A stretch of DNA of 64,000 bases from an uncultured Muribaculaceae bacterium (GCA_934675575.1 CAKUQQ010000002.1:1-64000); one strand, 5' to 3'; positions 45,869 to 57,596 are shown, numbered from the stretch's first letter. Translations and numbers: made by a program. Notes: generated by a model from the sequence alone, not told the origin.

Positions 45869-46231
45869 ATGTCTGTAAACAAAGCCATCTTACTGGGCAA
45901 CGTGGGCAAAGACCCCGACGTGCGCTATCCCCAACAGGGACAAATCATAGTGACTTTTTCTCTCGCCACCACCGAGCATGCCTACAAGACTGCCGAGGGC
46001 GCGCAAATTCCGGAGCGCACCGAGTGGCACCGCATTGTGATGTGGGGCAAAAACGCCGAAGTGGCTGAGCGGTATGTGCGCAAGGGCACACGGCTCTACA
46101 TAGAGGGCAAAATTCGCACTCGCACTTGGGAGGACAAAAACAAGATGCGCCACACCATCACCGAGATTTATGCCGACTATTTTGAGTTGCTTGGCCAGCC
46201 ACGCAGCGACCAGCAGCAACAAAATCCGTGA
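45869..46231 (+). CDS. ssb: Single-stranded DNA-binding protein lacking the acidic tail
   Basis: A 120-residue OB-fold protein: NKAILLGNVGKDPDVRYPQQG, TEWHRIVMWGKNAEVAERYVRKG and LYIEGKIRTRTWED match bacterial SSB. The protein stops after a short Gln-rich stretch (DQQQQNP) and has no acidic DDLPF-type tip, which recruits partner proteins in canonical SSB. It may be a secondary SSB. It lies 62 bases after proC on the same strand. Confidence 0.92.
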   Translation: MSVNKAILLGNVGKDPDVRYPQQGQIIVTFSLATTEHAYKTAEGAQIPERTEWHRIVMWGKNAEVAERYVRKGTRLYIEGKIRTRTWEDKNKMRHTITEIYADYFELLGQPRSDQQQQNP

Positions 46232-46400
46232 GCCGCAAGGGCGACGCGCGACACGGCCTTTTTCATGGTTGTCAACACCAGCCCGTAGTTATTAACAAAA
46301 ATGCCGACTTATCAACATTTCAGGCATTTTAACGCTCTTTTCCACTGCTGTTTGCCCAAAAAGTAATTCCTTTGCACTTAGAAATCAGTTAAAAACACTT

Positions 46401-47183
46401 ATGGGAAGAATAATAGCAATAGCAAACCAAAAAGGCGGTGTGGGCAAGACGACAACGGCCATCAACCTTGCCGCTTCTCTTGCCATCAGCAAAAAGAAAG
46501 TGCTGCTGATAGATGCCGACCCACAGGCAAATGCCACTTCCGGCCTTGGTGTTGACCCACAAAAAATCACCTCGTCAATCTACGAGTGCCTTGTTGACGA
46601 CTATCCCGTAGAAAGTGCCAAATTGCCCACTTGCGTCGAGGGTCTCGACATTGTGGCTTCACGCATCGACCTCGTGGGTGCGGAACTTGAGCTTGTGAAC
46701 AAGCCAAGCCGCGAGAAAGTGCTTCGCGATGCGCTTGTGAGCGCCCACGACGCCTACGACTACACTCTCATCGACTGTAGCCCCTCGCTCGGGCTAATCA
46801 CAGTCAACGCCCTCACGGCTGCCGACTCAGTGATTATACCTGTGCAAGCCGAGTATTTCGCCCTCGAAGGCATATCCAAGCTGCTCAACACCATACGCAT
46901 CATCAAGTCGAAACTCAACCCCTCGCTCCAAATCGAGGGATTTCTGCTCACCATGTATGATGCGCGCCTGCGCCTCGCCAACCAAATCTATGAGGAGCTG
47001 AAGACCCATTTCGGCGACATGGTGTTCAACACCGTGATTCCTCGCAACATCAGGCTTAGCGAAGCTCCGAGTCACGGTCTGCCGGCAATTCTCTACGACG
47101 AGACAAGCCGCGGAGCCACAAGCCACATGCAGCTTGCCAAGGAGCTTATTGCCAAAAACCGCACTAAAGGCGCGAAAGCATAA
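46401..47183 (+). CDS. parA: Chromosome partitioning ATPase ParA (Soj)
   Basis: A 260-residue deviant-Walker ATPase with [17 protein letters not shown] at the start, [12 protein letters not shown] and the [15 protein letters not shown] segment. Chromosomal ParA lacks the extended amino-terminal DNA-binding domain of plasmid types, as here. It works with ParB encoded 62 bases downstream. A CCTTTGC box just upstream (about 46369-46375) is a partial -7 match. Confidence 0.95.
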   Translation: MGRIIAIANQKGGVGKTTTAINLAASLAISKKKVLLIDADPQANATSGLGVDPQKITSSIYECLVDDYPVESAKLPTCVEGLDIVASRIDLVGAELELVNKPSREKVLRDALVSAHDAYDYTLIDCSPSLGLITVNALTAADSVIIPVQAEYFALEGISKLLNTIRIIKSKLNPSLQIEGFLLTMYDARLRLANQIYEELKTHFGDMVFNTVIPRNIRLSEAPSHGLPAILYDETSRGATSHMQLAKELIAKNRTKGAKA

Positions 47184-47245
47184 GCAAGTGCTGCATTTGC
47201 TTCACACTACCCAACAATTATTCACCGTTTGCAATCAACACACAG

Positions 47246-48139
47246 ATGACTAAACTCAAACGACAAGCCCTGGGACGCGGACTCGACTCGCTCATTTCCA
47301 TGGACGACATTCAGACGAGCGGCTCTTCGGCAATCAACGAAATCAGCATAAGTCAAATCTCTCCCAACCCCGACCAGCCTCGCCGCACATTCGACGAGGA
47401 AGCCCTCGAAGAGTTGGCCACATCTATCCGTGAGCTTGGCATAATCCAGCCGCTCACACTGCGTAGCGTGGGGCCAAACGCCTACCAAATCATTTCGGGT
47501 GAGCGCCGCTACCGCGCCGCCAAGCTTGCCGGACTCGAAACCGTGCCGGCCTATGTGCGCACCGCCAATGACAGTGAGCTGACCGAAATGGCACTCATTG
47601 AGAACATTCAGCGCGAAGACCTCAATGCCATAGAAATAGCACTCACATTCCGCAAGCTCATTGACCAGTACGACCTCACACAAGAGCGCCTCAGCGAGCG
47701 CATAGGCAAGAAGCGCGCCACCATAGCCAACTTCTTGCGCCTGCTCAAGCTCCCTGCCGAGGTGCAGCTCGGACTCCGCGACAAGAAAATCGACATGGGG
47801 CACGCACGCGCCATTTTGTCGGTAGAGAAACCGTCGAAACAGCTCAAGCTCTATAACGAAAGCCTCAAGAAAGGTTTGTCAGTGCGCCAAGTGGAGCAGC
47901 TCGCCAAGCAGTACAACGAAGCCGACGCGGCCAAGACTGCCGACGACAGCACACGCCCTGCCGGCAGTGCCAAGAAAGACTATTCCATTCTGCAAAACCA
48001 TTTGGCCAAGTCGTTTGGCGTGCCTGTGAAGTTTGCTTGCAGCGCCAATGGAAAGGGAAAAATCACATTCCCATTCGCCAATGAGACCGAATTAGAGAAA
48101 ATTATTACTATCTTTGACAAATTAAAGAGCGACGAGTGA
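47246..48139 (+). CDS. parB: Chromosome partitioning protein ParB
   Basis: A 297-residue ParB/Spo0J protein. The order is an amino-terminal linker, the CTPase/nuclease-like domain (ISPNPDQPRRTFDEEAL and SGERRYRAAKLAGL), the helix-turn-helix region with ENIQREDLNAIE and IGKKRATIANFLRLLKLP, and a carboxy-terminal dimer domain. It binds parS sites; none was recognised in this window. Neighbours parA, DUF5683 and mltD are the usual Bacteroidales order. Confidence 0.95.
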   Translation: MTKLKRQALGRGLDSLISMDDIQTSGSSAINEISISQISPNPDQPRRTFDEEALEELATSIRELGIIQPLTLRSVGPNAYQIISGERRYRAAKLAGLETVPAYVRTANDSELTEMALIENIQREDLNAIEIALTFRKLIDQYDLTQERLSERIGKKRATIANFLRLLKLPAEVQLGLRDKKIDMGHARAILSVEKPSKQLKLYNESLKKGLSVRQVEQLAKQYNEADAAKTADDSTRPAGSAKKDYSILQNHLAKSFGVPVKFACSANGKGKITFPFANETELEKIITIFDKLKSDE

Positions 48140-48200
48140 GGCGAGCCACAGCGTGGTCACACGCCCCACTCCATATGACACACATTAGATTTCTGGCTTT

Positions 48201-49049
48201 GTGAAAAGAAGATTGAGTCGCATTACAACCCTGACACGCAGCGCAATATTGCTATTGTGCCTGTGTTTTGTCATGCCATTTATGGCCGCCGAAACTGCTT
48301 CAGCACCAGCCGACTCCGTCACCGCCTCATCGCGCCACAAGCGCACCCAAGTGGAGATGCCTGGCAAGAAGAAAAGCAAAAACCAGAAAGAAAACGCCGA
48401 GCAGCAGCCTGTGCGCATCGTCACACTCGACGGCGACACGCTGAGCGTGGCATCGCTCGACTCGGTGGGCAAGCTAAAAAACGTGGAAATCCTCACCGAC
48501 TCCATAACAGCCCCCAACCTCGGACGAGTCAAGGTGTTTAACCCCGACCCCATGCGAGCCATGTGGCTCTCCACCCTGTTTCCAGGTTTAGGCCAAATCT
48601 ACAACCGCCGCTACTGGAAACTACCCATAATAGTGGGTGCTTTCGTGGGACTGTCTTACGGCACTTCGTGGAACAACCGCATGCTGTCCGACTACACCAA
48701 GGCATATCACGATGCCACCGACAACGACCCCAACACACGCAGCTACATGAATTTCTATCCGCCCACGGTCAAGGAAGACGACCTCGACATGGACTGGCTG
48801 CAACGTGCTCTCAAATCGAAGAAAGACTATTTCCGCCGCTATCGCGACATCTGCATTTTCAGCATGATAGGCGTCTATCTGCTCAACGTGCTCGATGCCT
48901 ATGTTGATGCGTCGCTGTCGCACTTCGACATTTCTCCCGACCTCACCGTAGATGTGAAGCCGGCTGTAATCAGCAATCACAACAGCGGCGGCAGCTACAC
49001 ACCGTCGCGCTTGCCTGGTCTCGGCCTGCAGTGCGCCATCAGCTTCTGA
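48201..49049 (+). CDS. DUF5683 domain membrane-associated protein
   Basis: A 282-residue protein starting at GTG (MKRRLSRITTLTRSAILLLCLCFVM). It has a signal or membrane segment, a low-complexity basic region, then the DUF5683 core: NPDPMRAMWLSTLFPGLGQIYNRRYWKLP, followed by hydrophobic segments IIVGAFVGLSYG and ICIFSMIGVYLLNVLDAYVDASL. The family is almost always encoded between parB and mltD in Bacteroidales, implying an envelope role, but its function is unknown. Confidence 0.85.
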   Translation: MKRRLSRITTLTRSAILLLCLCFVMPFMAAETASAPADSVTASSRHKRTQVEMPGKKKSKNQKENAEQQPVRIVTLDGDTLSVASLDSVGKLKNVEILTDSITAPNLGRVKVFNPDPMRAMWLSTLFPGLGQIYNRRYWKLPIIVGAFVGLSYGTSWNNRMLSDYTKAYHDATDNDPNTRSYMNFYPPTVKEDDLDMDWLQRALKSKKDYFRRYRDICIFSMIGVYLLNVLDAYVDASLSHFDISPDLTVDVKPAVISNHNSGGSYTPSRLPGLGLQCAISF

Positions 49050-49176
49050 CGGCGTATTCATCTTCCCTCAGCAGCTCCTGTGGGGCAACAAGACAGAGAG
49101 GACCACAGCGCGGCAGCCGAACGCAAAAACAAAGAAGCAATAGAGACTAAAAAGACGTAATCATAAACACAAGAAT

Positions 49177-51078
49177 ATGAACAAATTCAAAATAGCGATT
49201 TTGGCACTCATGGGCACGGCCGCACTCACATCGTGGGCTGTCCCCAAGAAGTCAATACTCTCGCTCAAAGAGACCATCACCGATACCGCCATCGTCTATC
49301 CCGAAAGTTTTGAAACCAACACCAAGGAGATGATGAACAACTGGTATCTGCAAAACTACACCGTCCTCGACCAAAATGTCGAGAACCGCGCCACCGGCGA
49401 CGTGTCCGACGAGGAATACATCAAGCGGCTCAAAGCCATTCCGGCTGTCATTGAGATGCCGTTTAACCAAGTGGTGAAGTCGTGCATCGAACGCTACATC
49501 ACTCGCAACCGCACCCTTGTGGAGCAAGCCCTCGGCATGAGCCTCTATTACATGCCCATATTTGAGCAGGCTCTCGAAAAGGAGCAGCTGCCGCTTGAGC
49601 TAAAATATCTGCCTGTGGTGGAGTCGGCTCTCAACCCCAACGCCGTGTCGCGCGTGGGAGCTTCCGGACTGTGGCAGTTCATGGTGAGCACCGCCAAAGG
49701 CGTGGGTCTTGAGGTCAACTCGCTCGTTGATGAGCGCCGCGACCCCTACAAATCGTCAGAAAAGGCCGCAAGCTACCTCAAGAGCCTCTACAACATCTAC
49801 GGCGACTGGTCACTTGCCATCGCCGCCTATAACTGCGGCCCAAACAACGTCAACAAGGCTTTGCGCCGCGCCAGCACCCCCGAAGGGGTCAAGAAAGACT
49901 TTTGGCAGATTTACTACTATCTGCCGCGCGAAACCCGCAGCTATGTGCCGGCGTTCATTGCCGCCAACTATGTCATGACCTATTTCAAGCGTCACAACAT
50001 CAATGCGAGCCTGGCAAAAAAGCCTCTCATCACCGACACAGTGAAGGTGAACCGCCGCGTCAACTTCAACCAGATTTCCGAGGTGCTCAACATTCCCATC
50101 GATGAAATCCGCATTCTCAATCCTCAATTCCGCCACGATGTGATTCCGGGCGACACTCACCCCTATTCGCTCATCTTGCCGTCGCAGCAAATCTACAGCT
50201 ACATAATGAGCGAAGACAGCATAGTGAACCACAAGGCAAACCAATATGCCCACCGCGATGTGGTTGAGCCTGGCGATGGCAGCGATGCCGCCGTGGCCGA
50301 CAACTTCGCAGCCAGTGGCGATGTCAAATACCACAAAGTGCAGCGCGGCGAGAGACTCAGCACCATCGCAAATCGCTACGGCCTCACAGTGGCTGCGCTC
50401 AAGGACCTCAACGGCCTCAAATCAAACAGCGTGCGCACAGGCACAGTGCTCAAGGTGTCAGCCCCTGAAAAAGCCGATAATGCCGACACCGAGAACCTTG
50501 TGGCCGACAACGCCGACGCAACCGCCGCCAGCGAAGCCCCTGCCACAGCCGCCACCAATTCGCCCTACAAAGGCTCCTACAGCATCGACTCTCCAGCCCC
50601 AACGGCTGCCAAGTCGGAGCAAAACAAGCAGGTGGGCGACGTTTTCAGCCGCAGTGTCAAGCATGAGGCAACCGCTAATGCAAACGAGCCTGCACAGACC
50701 TCAAAGGCAGCCAAGACGAGCGTGAAAGAAGCCGAGGCGACCGACAACGCCCCAGTGGCCGACTCAAAGCAATGGAAGGCTCGCAACGAACGCTACGCAA
50801 GCAAAACCTCCACGGCAAAAGCATCTAAGGAAAGAACCTATAAAAATTCACGCAGCAGCCGCACCAGAGCCAAGGCCGAGCCTAAGGCCATGCCAAGCTC
50901 CTACACTATTCAAAAGGGCGACAACCTCATCGAAATCGCCAAAAAGAGTGGTGTGAGCGTAGATGAGCTTCGCAAGGCCAATGGCATATCTGGCGACAAA
51001 ATCAAAGCCGGCGACAAGATTTCCATTCCGTCAAAGGCCAAGACAAACACTTCGAGAACAAAGAAACGCCGCCGCTGA
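49177..51078 (+). CDS. mltD: Membrane-bound lytic murein transglycosylase D-like protein with LysM domains
   Basis: A 633-residue cell-wall hydrolase. After a signal peptide (MNKFKIAILALMGTAALTSWA), the SLT domain at about residues 120-270 shows ELKYLPVVESALNP (catalytic Glu), GASGLWQFM and IAAYNCGPNNV. LysM domains lie near residues 388-430 (YHKVQRGERLSTIANRYG) and 575-620 (YTIQKGDNLIEIAKKSG). Between them is a long Ala/Thr/Lys-rich disordered linker. It cleaves peptidoglycan glycan strands by non-hydrolytic transglycosylation. In Bacteroides a relA/spoT gene usually follows; here gyrB follows instead. Confidence 0.93.
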   Translation: MNKFKIAILALMGTAALTSWAVPKKSILSLKETITDTAIVYPESFETNTKEMMNNWYLQNYTVLDQNVENRATGDVSDEEYIKRLKAIPAVIEMPFNQVVKSCIERYITRNRTLVEQALGMSLYYMPIFEQALEKEQLPLELKYLPVVESALNPNAVSRVGASGLWQFMVSTAKGVGLEVNSLVDERRDPYKSSEKAASYLKSLYNIYGDWSLAIAAYNCGPNNVNKALRRASTPEGVKKDFWQIYYYLPRETRSYVPAFIAANYVMTYFKRHNINASLAKKPLITDTVKVNRRVNFNQISEVLNIPIDEIRILNPQFRHDVIPGDTHPYSLILPSQQIYSYIMSEDSIVNHKANQYAHRDVVEPGDGSDAAVADNFAASGDVKYHKVQRGERLSTIANRYGLTVAALKDLNGLKSNSVRTGTVLKVSAPEKADNADTENLVADNADATAASEAPATAATNSPYKGSYSIDSPAPTAAKSEQNKQVGDVFSRSVKHEATANANEPAQTSKAAKTSVKEAEATDNAPVADSKQWKARNERYASKTSTAKASKERTYKNSRSSRTRAKAEPKAMPSSYTIQKGDNLIEIAKKSGVSVDELRKANGISGDKIKAGDKISIPSKAKTNTSRTKKRRR

Positions 51079-51215
51079 TTCTGAATCTGATGCGTGGCGA
51101 TACCACGCACACCGGCATAACACGCAGGAGGAGAGCCACCACGGCACTTCTCCTGCTTCTTTTCACCCCTTTGCCCACTTTCTGCAAAAAACGCCATTAG
51201 CGCCACACCACAAGT

Positions 51216-51246
51216 TTGGAATTTAGCATAAATTTCACTAAATTTG
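51216..51246 (+). promoter_or_regulatory. Promoter of gyrB
   Basis: TTG at 51216-51218 and TAAATTTG at 51239-51246 are separated by 20 bases. Transcription would start about 105 bases before the ATG at 51361, so the upstream open frame is leader. Confidence 0.75.
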
Positions 51247-51258
51247 TATATTAAATAG

Positions 51259-53307
<2,049 letters not shown>

Positions 53308-53378
53308 TACAGCGCATATACACTTATTATTAAAGCCAAATAATAAAACAAACTTTACACAAACAAAATCTTTTCATC

Positions 53379-53418
53379 AAAAGCCGTTTGCATCACCCTA
53401 TGCAAGCGGCTTTTCTTT
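53379..53418 (+). terminator. Terminator of gyrB
   Basis: A 15-base stem (53379-53393 with 53400-53414, one G-T pair) encloses CACCCT and is followed by a T-rich run. Confidence 0.92.
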
Positions 53419-53516
53419 TGCCCATCGCTGCTCGCCAGCCATCAGCAGCACAATCACACACGCACGAGTGTCACAGCCACTTACGCATTTTTTTACATAA
53501 AAATCAGTGGTCCTTA

Positions 53517-53547
53517 TTGCACAAAACCAAAATTAGATATATCTTTA
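53517..53547 (+). promoter_or_regulatory. Promoter of the long leader transcript
   Basis: TTG at 53517-53519 and TATCTTTA at 53540-53547 are separated by 20 bases; only the last base of the -7 consensus differs. The start would be near 53554, giving a leader of about 610 bases before the ATG at 54168. Confidence 0.5.
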
Positions 53548-53613
53548 CGCCAGTAAAGTTCCTTTATTTAGTGCTATACCATACATTAGTATTTGTTTGA
53601 TTAATAAAACCAA

Positions 53614-53663
53614 GAAATCTTGACGCGTTCCCGGTACGAAGACGCAATACCACAAGATTTCTA
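53614..53663 (+). promoter_or_regulatory. Leader hairpin
   Basis: AGAAATCTTG (53614-53623) pairs perfectly with CAAGATTTCT (53654-53663), with an inner GCGT/ACGC pairing. It has no T-run and precedes a possible microprotein, so it looks like a leader structure rather than a terminator. Confidence 0.45.
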
Positions 53664-53707
53664 TTGTCAACCAACGCTAAGAAAAATACCACAATAAAGG
53701 AAATAGT

Positions 53708-53779
53708 ATGAAGATGAAAATTTTTGGAATTACAATCCAACTTCTCATCACAACCACATGCCTCTGCACAATGGCTTAA
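53708..53779 (+). CDS. Candidate 23-residue hydrophobic microprotein
   Basis: The frame reads MKMKIFGITIQLLITTTCLC then TMA and stop. A purine-rich AAAGGA lies 6-11 bases before the ATG, suitable for initiation. The peptide has a basic start, a hydrophobic core and two cysteines, like a stand-alone signal or membrane peptide. Its stop codon lies inside the palindrome ATGGCTTAAGCCAT. It could be a leader peptide or a membrane microprotein; translation is not proven. Confidence 0.35.
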   Translation: MKMKIFGITIQLLITTTCLCTMA

Positions 53780-53888
53780 GCCATGCGCAGCGCATAACTC
53801 TATGCGGCCGTAGTAACCCATAAAGAAAACAACAACGGCAGCATAATGCACAAAAACGTTAAATTATTAATAAAAACCAGAGGCTGCT

Positions 53889-54005
53889 ATGCGCCTCACA
53901 AAGAAAATTAAAATTATGAACAACTTCTATCGCTATCTGCATCGCGACGGCTACTCTCCGCCACCACCACGGCACACACTCTCAAACCATGAGTTGCGCC
54001 CATAA
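53889..54005 (+). CDS. Candidate 38-residue microprotein
   Basis: The frame runs MRLTKKIKIMNNFYRYLHRD and ends HELRP; an internal ATG at 53916 would give 29 residues beginning MNNFYRYLHRDG. The context before 53916 is A-rich, common for Bacteroidetes starts. The peptide is basic with a SPPPPR stretch. It lies 160 bases before the large surface gene. It may be a leader peptide; the evidence is weak. Confidence 0.25.
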   Translation: MRLTKKIKIMNNFYRYLHRDGYSPPPPRHTLSNHELRP

Positions 54006-54167
54006 AAAATTAGTGCCTCAAAAAAACACTAATTAAAACTAAACCATCTCTCCCAACCCCCATAAACTCAAAAAGTGGGAAAAACACAAATTTCGTTTAA
54101 TGTCAAAACTACTTATAAAACCAGTTCAGCCGCAAGAATCCATCAGCTGAACAGAAACTACTAAATT

Positions 54168-56945
54168 ATGGAATCAACAAAACCTAAATGCCGCCCACAT
54201 AGGGTGGCAAAAGCACTGGCAGCGGCCATGCTATTCTCTTTATTCAGTTTCACAGCTTCAGCACAAGAAGCCGTTTTAACCAAAGCTGATTACGAGAAAA
54301 TCACCTATTCGTGGACAGAAGAAGATGGCACAACACACGAAAATGTGCCAATCACGGAAAAAGCTTCTGACCCACGGCAAATCATTGAGCTACTCAGCAC
54401 TATCTACAAAGACCCGCGCGTGCCAGGCCCCAAGTACAACGCCTACGACGCCGATGGCAAACGTGAACGCGAAACTGATTATTCCAACGTCACAACCAAT
54501 GGCTGGAATGTAACCGGTGTTCAAAAACCAACGAAAGAGGGCTACACAGTCCTAATTGTCTCTGTTAAAAACACATGGCAAAGTACAGACAAGACAAAAA
54601 AATTAGCAAATTACAAAGCTCTTGTTAACTACATTTCAAAAAGCATAGAATCCGTAGAGCTTATTACAGACGGTATGCGCATTGGTGAAGGTAGTAACCG
54701 AGGCACCCTTTTTAATTTTTCGGGTCGTTACAACCGCTTCTTTTTCATTTCAAAAGGACAAACCAGAAAAAATAAAAGAAATGTTGCCCTGGCTGCATTT
54801 ATGCAGATGTACGAACAGTTTAGTCCTACAGCTACAAAACAACAAACAGGCACATCTGATTTCTATGCAAAAATGACTTCTGGAGAGACATATCCAGTAA
54901 TACATGATTGCGAAGGTATCCTTGACCTTGACCACTATTTCTGCATGGCAGGAATGAAAGGAACCACCTATTATGATATGACCGGAGTCAATTTCTTCAT
55001 TCCTGACCACAGAATGGATTTCTTTGGTAGAAAATATAGCACTATATTTGGTGGTACAAGGATAGAAGATTATCGTGAGGATGATGGAGACTATTACGTT
55101 ATATACAACACCTCGCACCAACCAAAGACCCAGATGTACACCATCAAGCTCACAGCTGAAGCACAAGAGGCAGCAGAGCCGCGCAAATATGACGTAACAC
55201 TCAGCTGGACTTCAAACCTCAACGACCTTGCCGGCGACATGGAGCAAGAATACTACATCTATCGTGTGGTTGACGGTAAAGTGGAAGAAGAGCCTATTAA
55301 CAAAGAGCCTGTTTATACCACCACATGGAGCGAGACCGTTGACCAGCTACGCAGCGGCTACGCATTGACCTATGTTGTAAAAGGTCGCCCAAAGGGTGCC
55401 ACATTCAATCCCATTCAGTCGAACCAAGCCTCTGTAAGCATTCCTGGCTTCGACCCCATGGAGCGACTTAAACTCAACATAAAGGGCGATTTCAATAGCC
55501 AATACAACCAAGACACAGAGTACAACAACTATAGCTGCACCCTACAGATGAACAACGGCGTGGGCACAAGCGTCAAAAGACAATATCTCGACGAGGGCAC
55601 AGAATTCACCTTCATGCGCAGCACAGGCAGCGAGAGCACCGAGGTTGCAACCCTCAAGATTACCAGCATTTCGAGGTCTAAGTATTACTACACGCTCACT
55701 TACGCCAATCAGGAAAAGGACGGCAGCTCTATGGCCAAGAGTAATGTAACCGGTTCGTTCACTGCCAAGACTGATGACGACATTGACTTCAACAATTTCA
55801 GCATTACCGATGAATTTTGTGCCTCAACTGCCACCAACTCCCACCCCGACAAATACACTTATCAGGTGAGTTTCAAGCCTGCTGTGGAAATAGAAGGTGC
55901 TACCGGCGAATTGGTCTATAGCAACAGCGAGTACGTGTTTGTGCTCAAGACCACCAACGATGTCAAGACCACATATACCCTGAGCCAAGTGGCTGCCGAC
56001 GACAATCGCGCACTCGCCATAGCCGACAACGGCACAGTTACCTTTGCCACTGCCAAAACACCAAGCATATTCCGCTATGTGGTGCGCCGTGGCAGCACAG
56101 AAATAGGTCAGGCACAGCAGACCACCGAAGGCAGCTACGCCCTCTCAGAGCTTATTAAAAACAGCAAGGGCAACTATGAGATGACCAGCACAGACCAAAC
56201 ACTGGCTGGCGGCGCGCTTGCCACCGTGACCGACTGGTCGCTCTCAGCACCGAGTTTTGCCCAATATGTGCCGGTAATCGAATCATACAAGACCGACAAG
56301 ACCCAAGCAAAGAACACCTTTGGTTGCGACATCAAGTCGCTCTACACAATAGCCGTTGGCTTCACCCAAGAACTTGCAGCCAAGTCTCTCGGCACATTCC
56401 AGGGCGAAAGCGACCCCAATGTGAAATATCGCGGATTTGCAGCAAAATTCAAGGTAGAGCCAAAACGTGCTGATGCCCTCAACTCATATAAGTTCCGTAT
56501 CTGGCGCAAAATAGAAGACGGCAATGAGGTGTTGCTCAACAACCTCGCACCTGCCACTGGCGACAACTGGACCATAGCTTCTGACTACGCCTTGATTAAG
56601 GCCGACGATGGCTCAAGCGAAATTCAAGACAGCGAACTCTCGTTTGCCGACAACTTCATCGCTCCCGAAGCCACACACAACGTGACCTACATAATTCGCT
56701 ATTATGCACAAGACGCCTCTGCCAACGCCTATTATGTGGCAGAAAGCGAAGTCGTTGTCAACTACGACAACGTCACGCCAACTCAAGTAGATGGCGTCAG
56801 CGCCACAAAAGAGGTGTCAAGCGTTAAGTATATCAACGCCCAAGGCATGCAGAGCGACAAGGCTTTCAGCGGCATAAACATCGTTGTGACCACCTACACC
56901 GACGGCACAACCACCACCGAGAAGAAAGTCATCAGCAACAGATAA
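54168..56945 (+). CDS. Large secreted surface protein with shared C-terminal tail
   Basis: A 925-residue exported protein. Residues 1-33 form a long signal peptide (core ALAAAMLFSLFSFTASA, then QE). The body has beta-rich, FN3-like segments (YDVTLSWTSNLNDLAGDMEQ) and no catalytic signature that I recognise. The carboxy end has VKYINAQGMQSDKAFSGINIV and TDGTTTT, nearly the same as the end of the 1483-residue protein at 36879, suggesting a common sorting or maturation route. Codons 150-330 are A/T-richer than the rest. It is preceded by a long leader and followed by a good terminator, so it is probably a single-gene transcript. Confidence 0.75.
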   Translation: MESTKPKCRPHRVAKALAAAMLFSLFSFTASAQEAVLTKADYEKITYSWTEEDGTTHENVPITEKASDPRQIIELLSTIYKDPRVPGPKYNAYDADGKRERETDYSNVTTNGWNVTGVQKPTKEGYTVLIVSVKNTWQSTDKTKKLANYKALVNYISKSIESVELITDGMRIGEGSNRGTLFNFSGRYNRFFFISKGQTRKNKRNVALAAFMQMYEQFSPTATKQQTGTSDFYAKMTSGETYPVIHDCEGILDLDHYFCMAGMKGTTYYDMTGVNFFIPDHRMDFFGRKYSTIFGGTRIEDYREDDGDYYVIYNTSHQPKTQMYTIKLTAEAQEAAEPRKYDVTLSWTSNLNDLAGDMEQEYYIYRVVDGKVEEEPINKEPVYTTTWSETVDQLRSGYALTYVVKGRPKGATFNPIQSNQASVSIPGFDPMERLKLNIKGDFNSQYNQDTEYNNYSCTLQMNNGVGTSVKRQYLDEGTEFTFMRSTGSESTEVATLKITSISRSKYYYTLTYANQEKDGSSMAKSNVTGSFTAKTDDDIDFNNFSITDEFCASTATNSHPDKYTYQVSFKPAVEIEGATGELVYSNSEYVFVLKTTNDVKTTYTLSQVAADDNRALAIADNGTVTFATAKTPSIFRYVVRRGSTEIGQAQQTTEGSYALSELIKNSKGNYEMTSTDQTLAGGALATVTDWSLSAPSFAQYVPVIESYKTDKTQAKNTFGCDIKSLYTIAVGFTQELAAKSLGTFQGESDPNVKYRGFAAKFKVEPKRADALNSYKFRIWRKIEDGNEVLLNNLAPATGDNWTIASDYALIKADDGSSEIQDSELSFADNFIAPEATHNVTYIIRYYAQDASANAYYVAESEVVVNYDNVTPTQVDGVSATKEVSSVKYINAQGMQSDKAFSGINIVVTTYTDGTTTTEKKVISNR

Positions 56946-57002
56946 CATAAAAACTATAGCAAAAAAGATACGGTAATAGTAAATTTCGAAATCATTTGAT
57001 TG

Positions 57003-57042
57003 AAGCCGGGGTCCCACGTGATGTGGCACCTCGGTTTTTTAT
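57003..57042 (+). terminator. Terminator of the 925-residue protein gene
   Basis: A stem formed by CCGGGGT-CCAC and GTGG-ACCTCGG (one mismatch, one G-T pair) around GTGAT is followed by TTTTTTATTTT. Confidence 0.85.
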
Positions 57043-57142
57043 TTTCCATGGTTCTCACTAATTATGCACCTATACTTTCTTATGGCAACGGAACAAAAAA
57101 AAACACACCAAAAGCTGTGTTTGCTTCTGGTGTGTTTTCAGG

Positions 57143-57214
57143 TAGTCCCAGGCAGAATCGAACTGCCCTTTCAAGAATGAAAATCTTGCGTACTAACCGA
57201 TATACGATGGGACC
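57143..57214 (-). tRNA. tRNA-Glu (anticodon TTC), copy downstream of rpsT
   Basis: A minus-strand cloverleaf: acceptor GGTCCCA/TGGGACT, anticodon arm CAAGA-TTTTCAT-TCTTG giving TTC, T arm GGCAGTTCGATTCTGCC. It is identical to the copy at 57597-57668. CCA is not fully encoded. Confidence 0.96.
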
Positions 57215-57292
57215 ATCTTGTCAAGCCCACCCACGACCCCCATGCGGAGGTGGCAGTGCAGCTCAAAAACTTATAATGTCAAGCCCAAAGAT

Positions 57293-57556
57293 TTAGGCTT
57301 CAGCATTCAACTTGTTTACGTGAAGAGCAAGTTTAGATTTCAGGTTAGCAGCCTTGTTCTTGCTGATTGTGTGGCGGATAGCCAATTTATCAAGCATTGA
57401 AGAAACTTTCTTCAAAGCCTCAGCAGCTTCAGCCTTGTCTTCAATCTTGCGGAGATTGCGAACTGCATTACGCATTGTCTTTGCATAGTAGCGATTGCGT
57501 AAATTTCTTGTTTCAGTTTGACGAATTCTTTTAACTGATGATTTATGGTTTGCCAT
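57293..57556 (-). CDS. rpsT: 30S ribosomal protein S20
   Basis: An 87-residue basic protein starting [20 protein letters not shown], with the helical S20 pattern and the [20 protein letters not shown] end. It binds 16S rRNA early in 30S assembly. It lies between two identical tRNA-Glu genes on the same strand and is probably cut from a common transcript by tRNA processing. Confidence 0.97.
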   Translation of the reverse strand: MANHKSSVKRIRQTETRNLRNRYYAKTMRNAVRNLRKIEDKAEAAEALKKVSSMLDKLAIRHTISKNKAANLKSKLALHVNKLNAEA

Positions 57557-57596
57557 TTTATAAACCTTTATTTTTATTTTTTATTTCTTTTTGATG

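Larger units (their letters stand above)
53308..54167. other. Long leader/intergenic region before the 925-residue gene
   Basis: About 860 bases. It holds the gyrB terminator, a promoter at 53517-53547, a hairpin at 53614-53663, a candidate microprotein (53708-53779), a palindrome ATGGCTTAAGCCAT (53771-53784) and a second candidate microprotein (53889-54005). Confidence 0.6.

Noticed and set aside
46232..46400. parS site next to parA/parB
   Set aside because: No sequence close to the common 16-base parS palindrome was found in the window.
53564..53851. 95-codon minus-strand frame in the long leader
   Set aside because: It crosses the leader hairpin and palindrome and has no start signal or family pattern.
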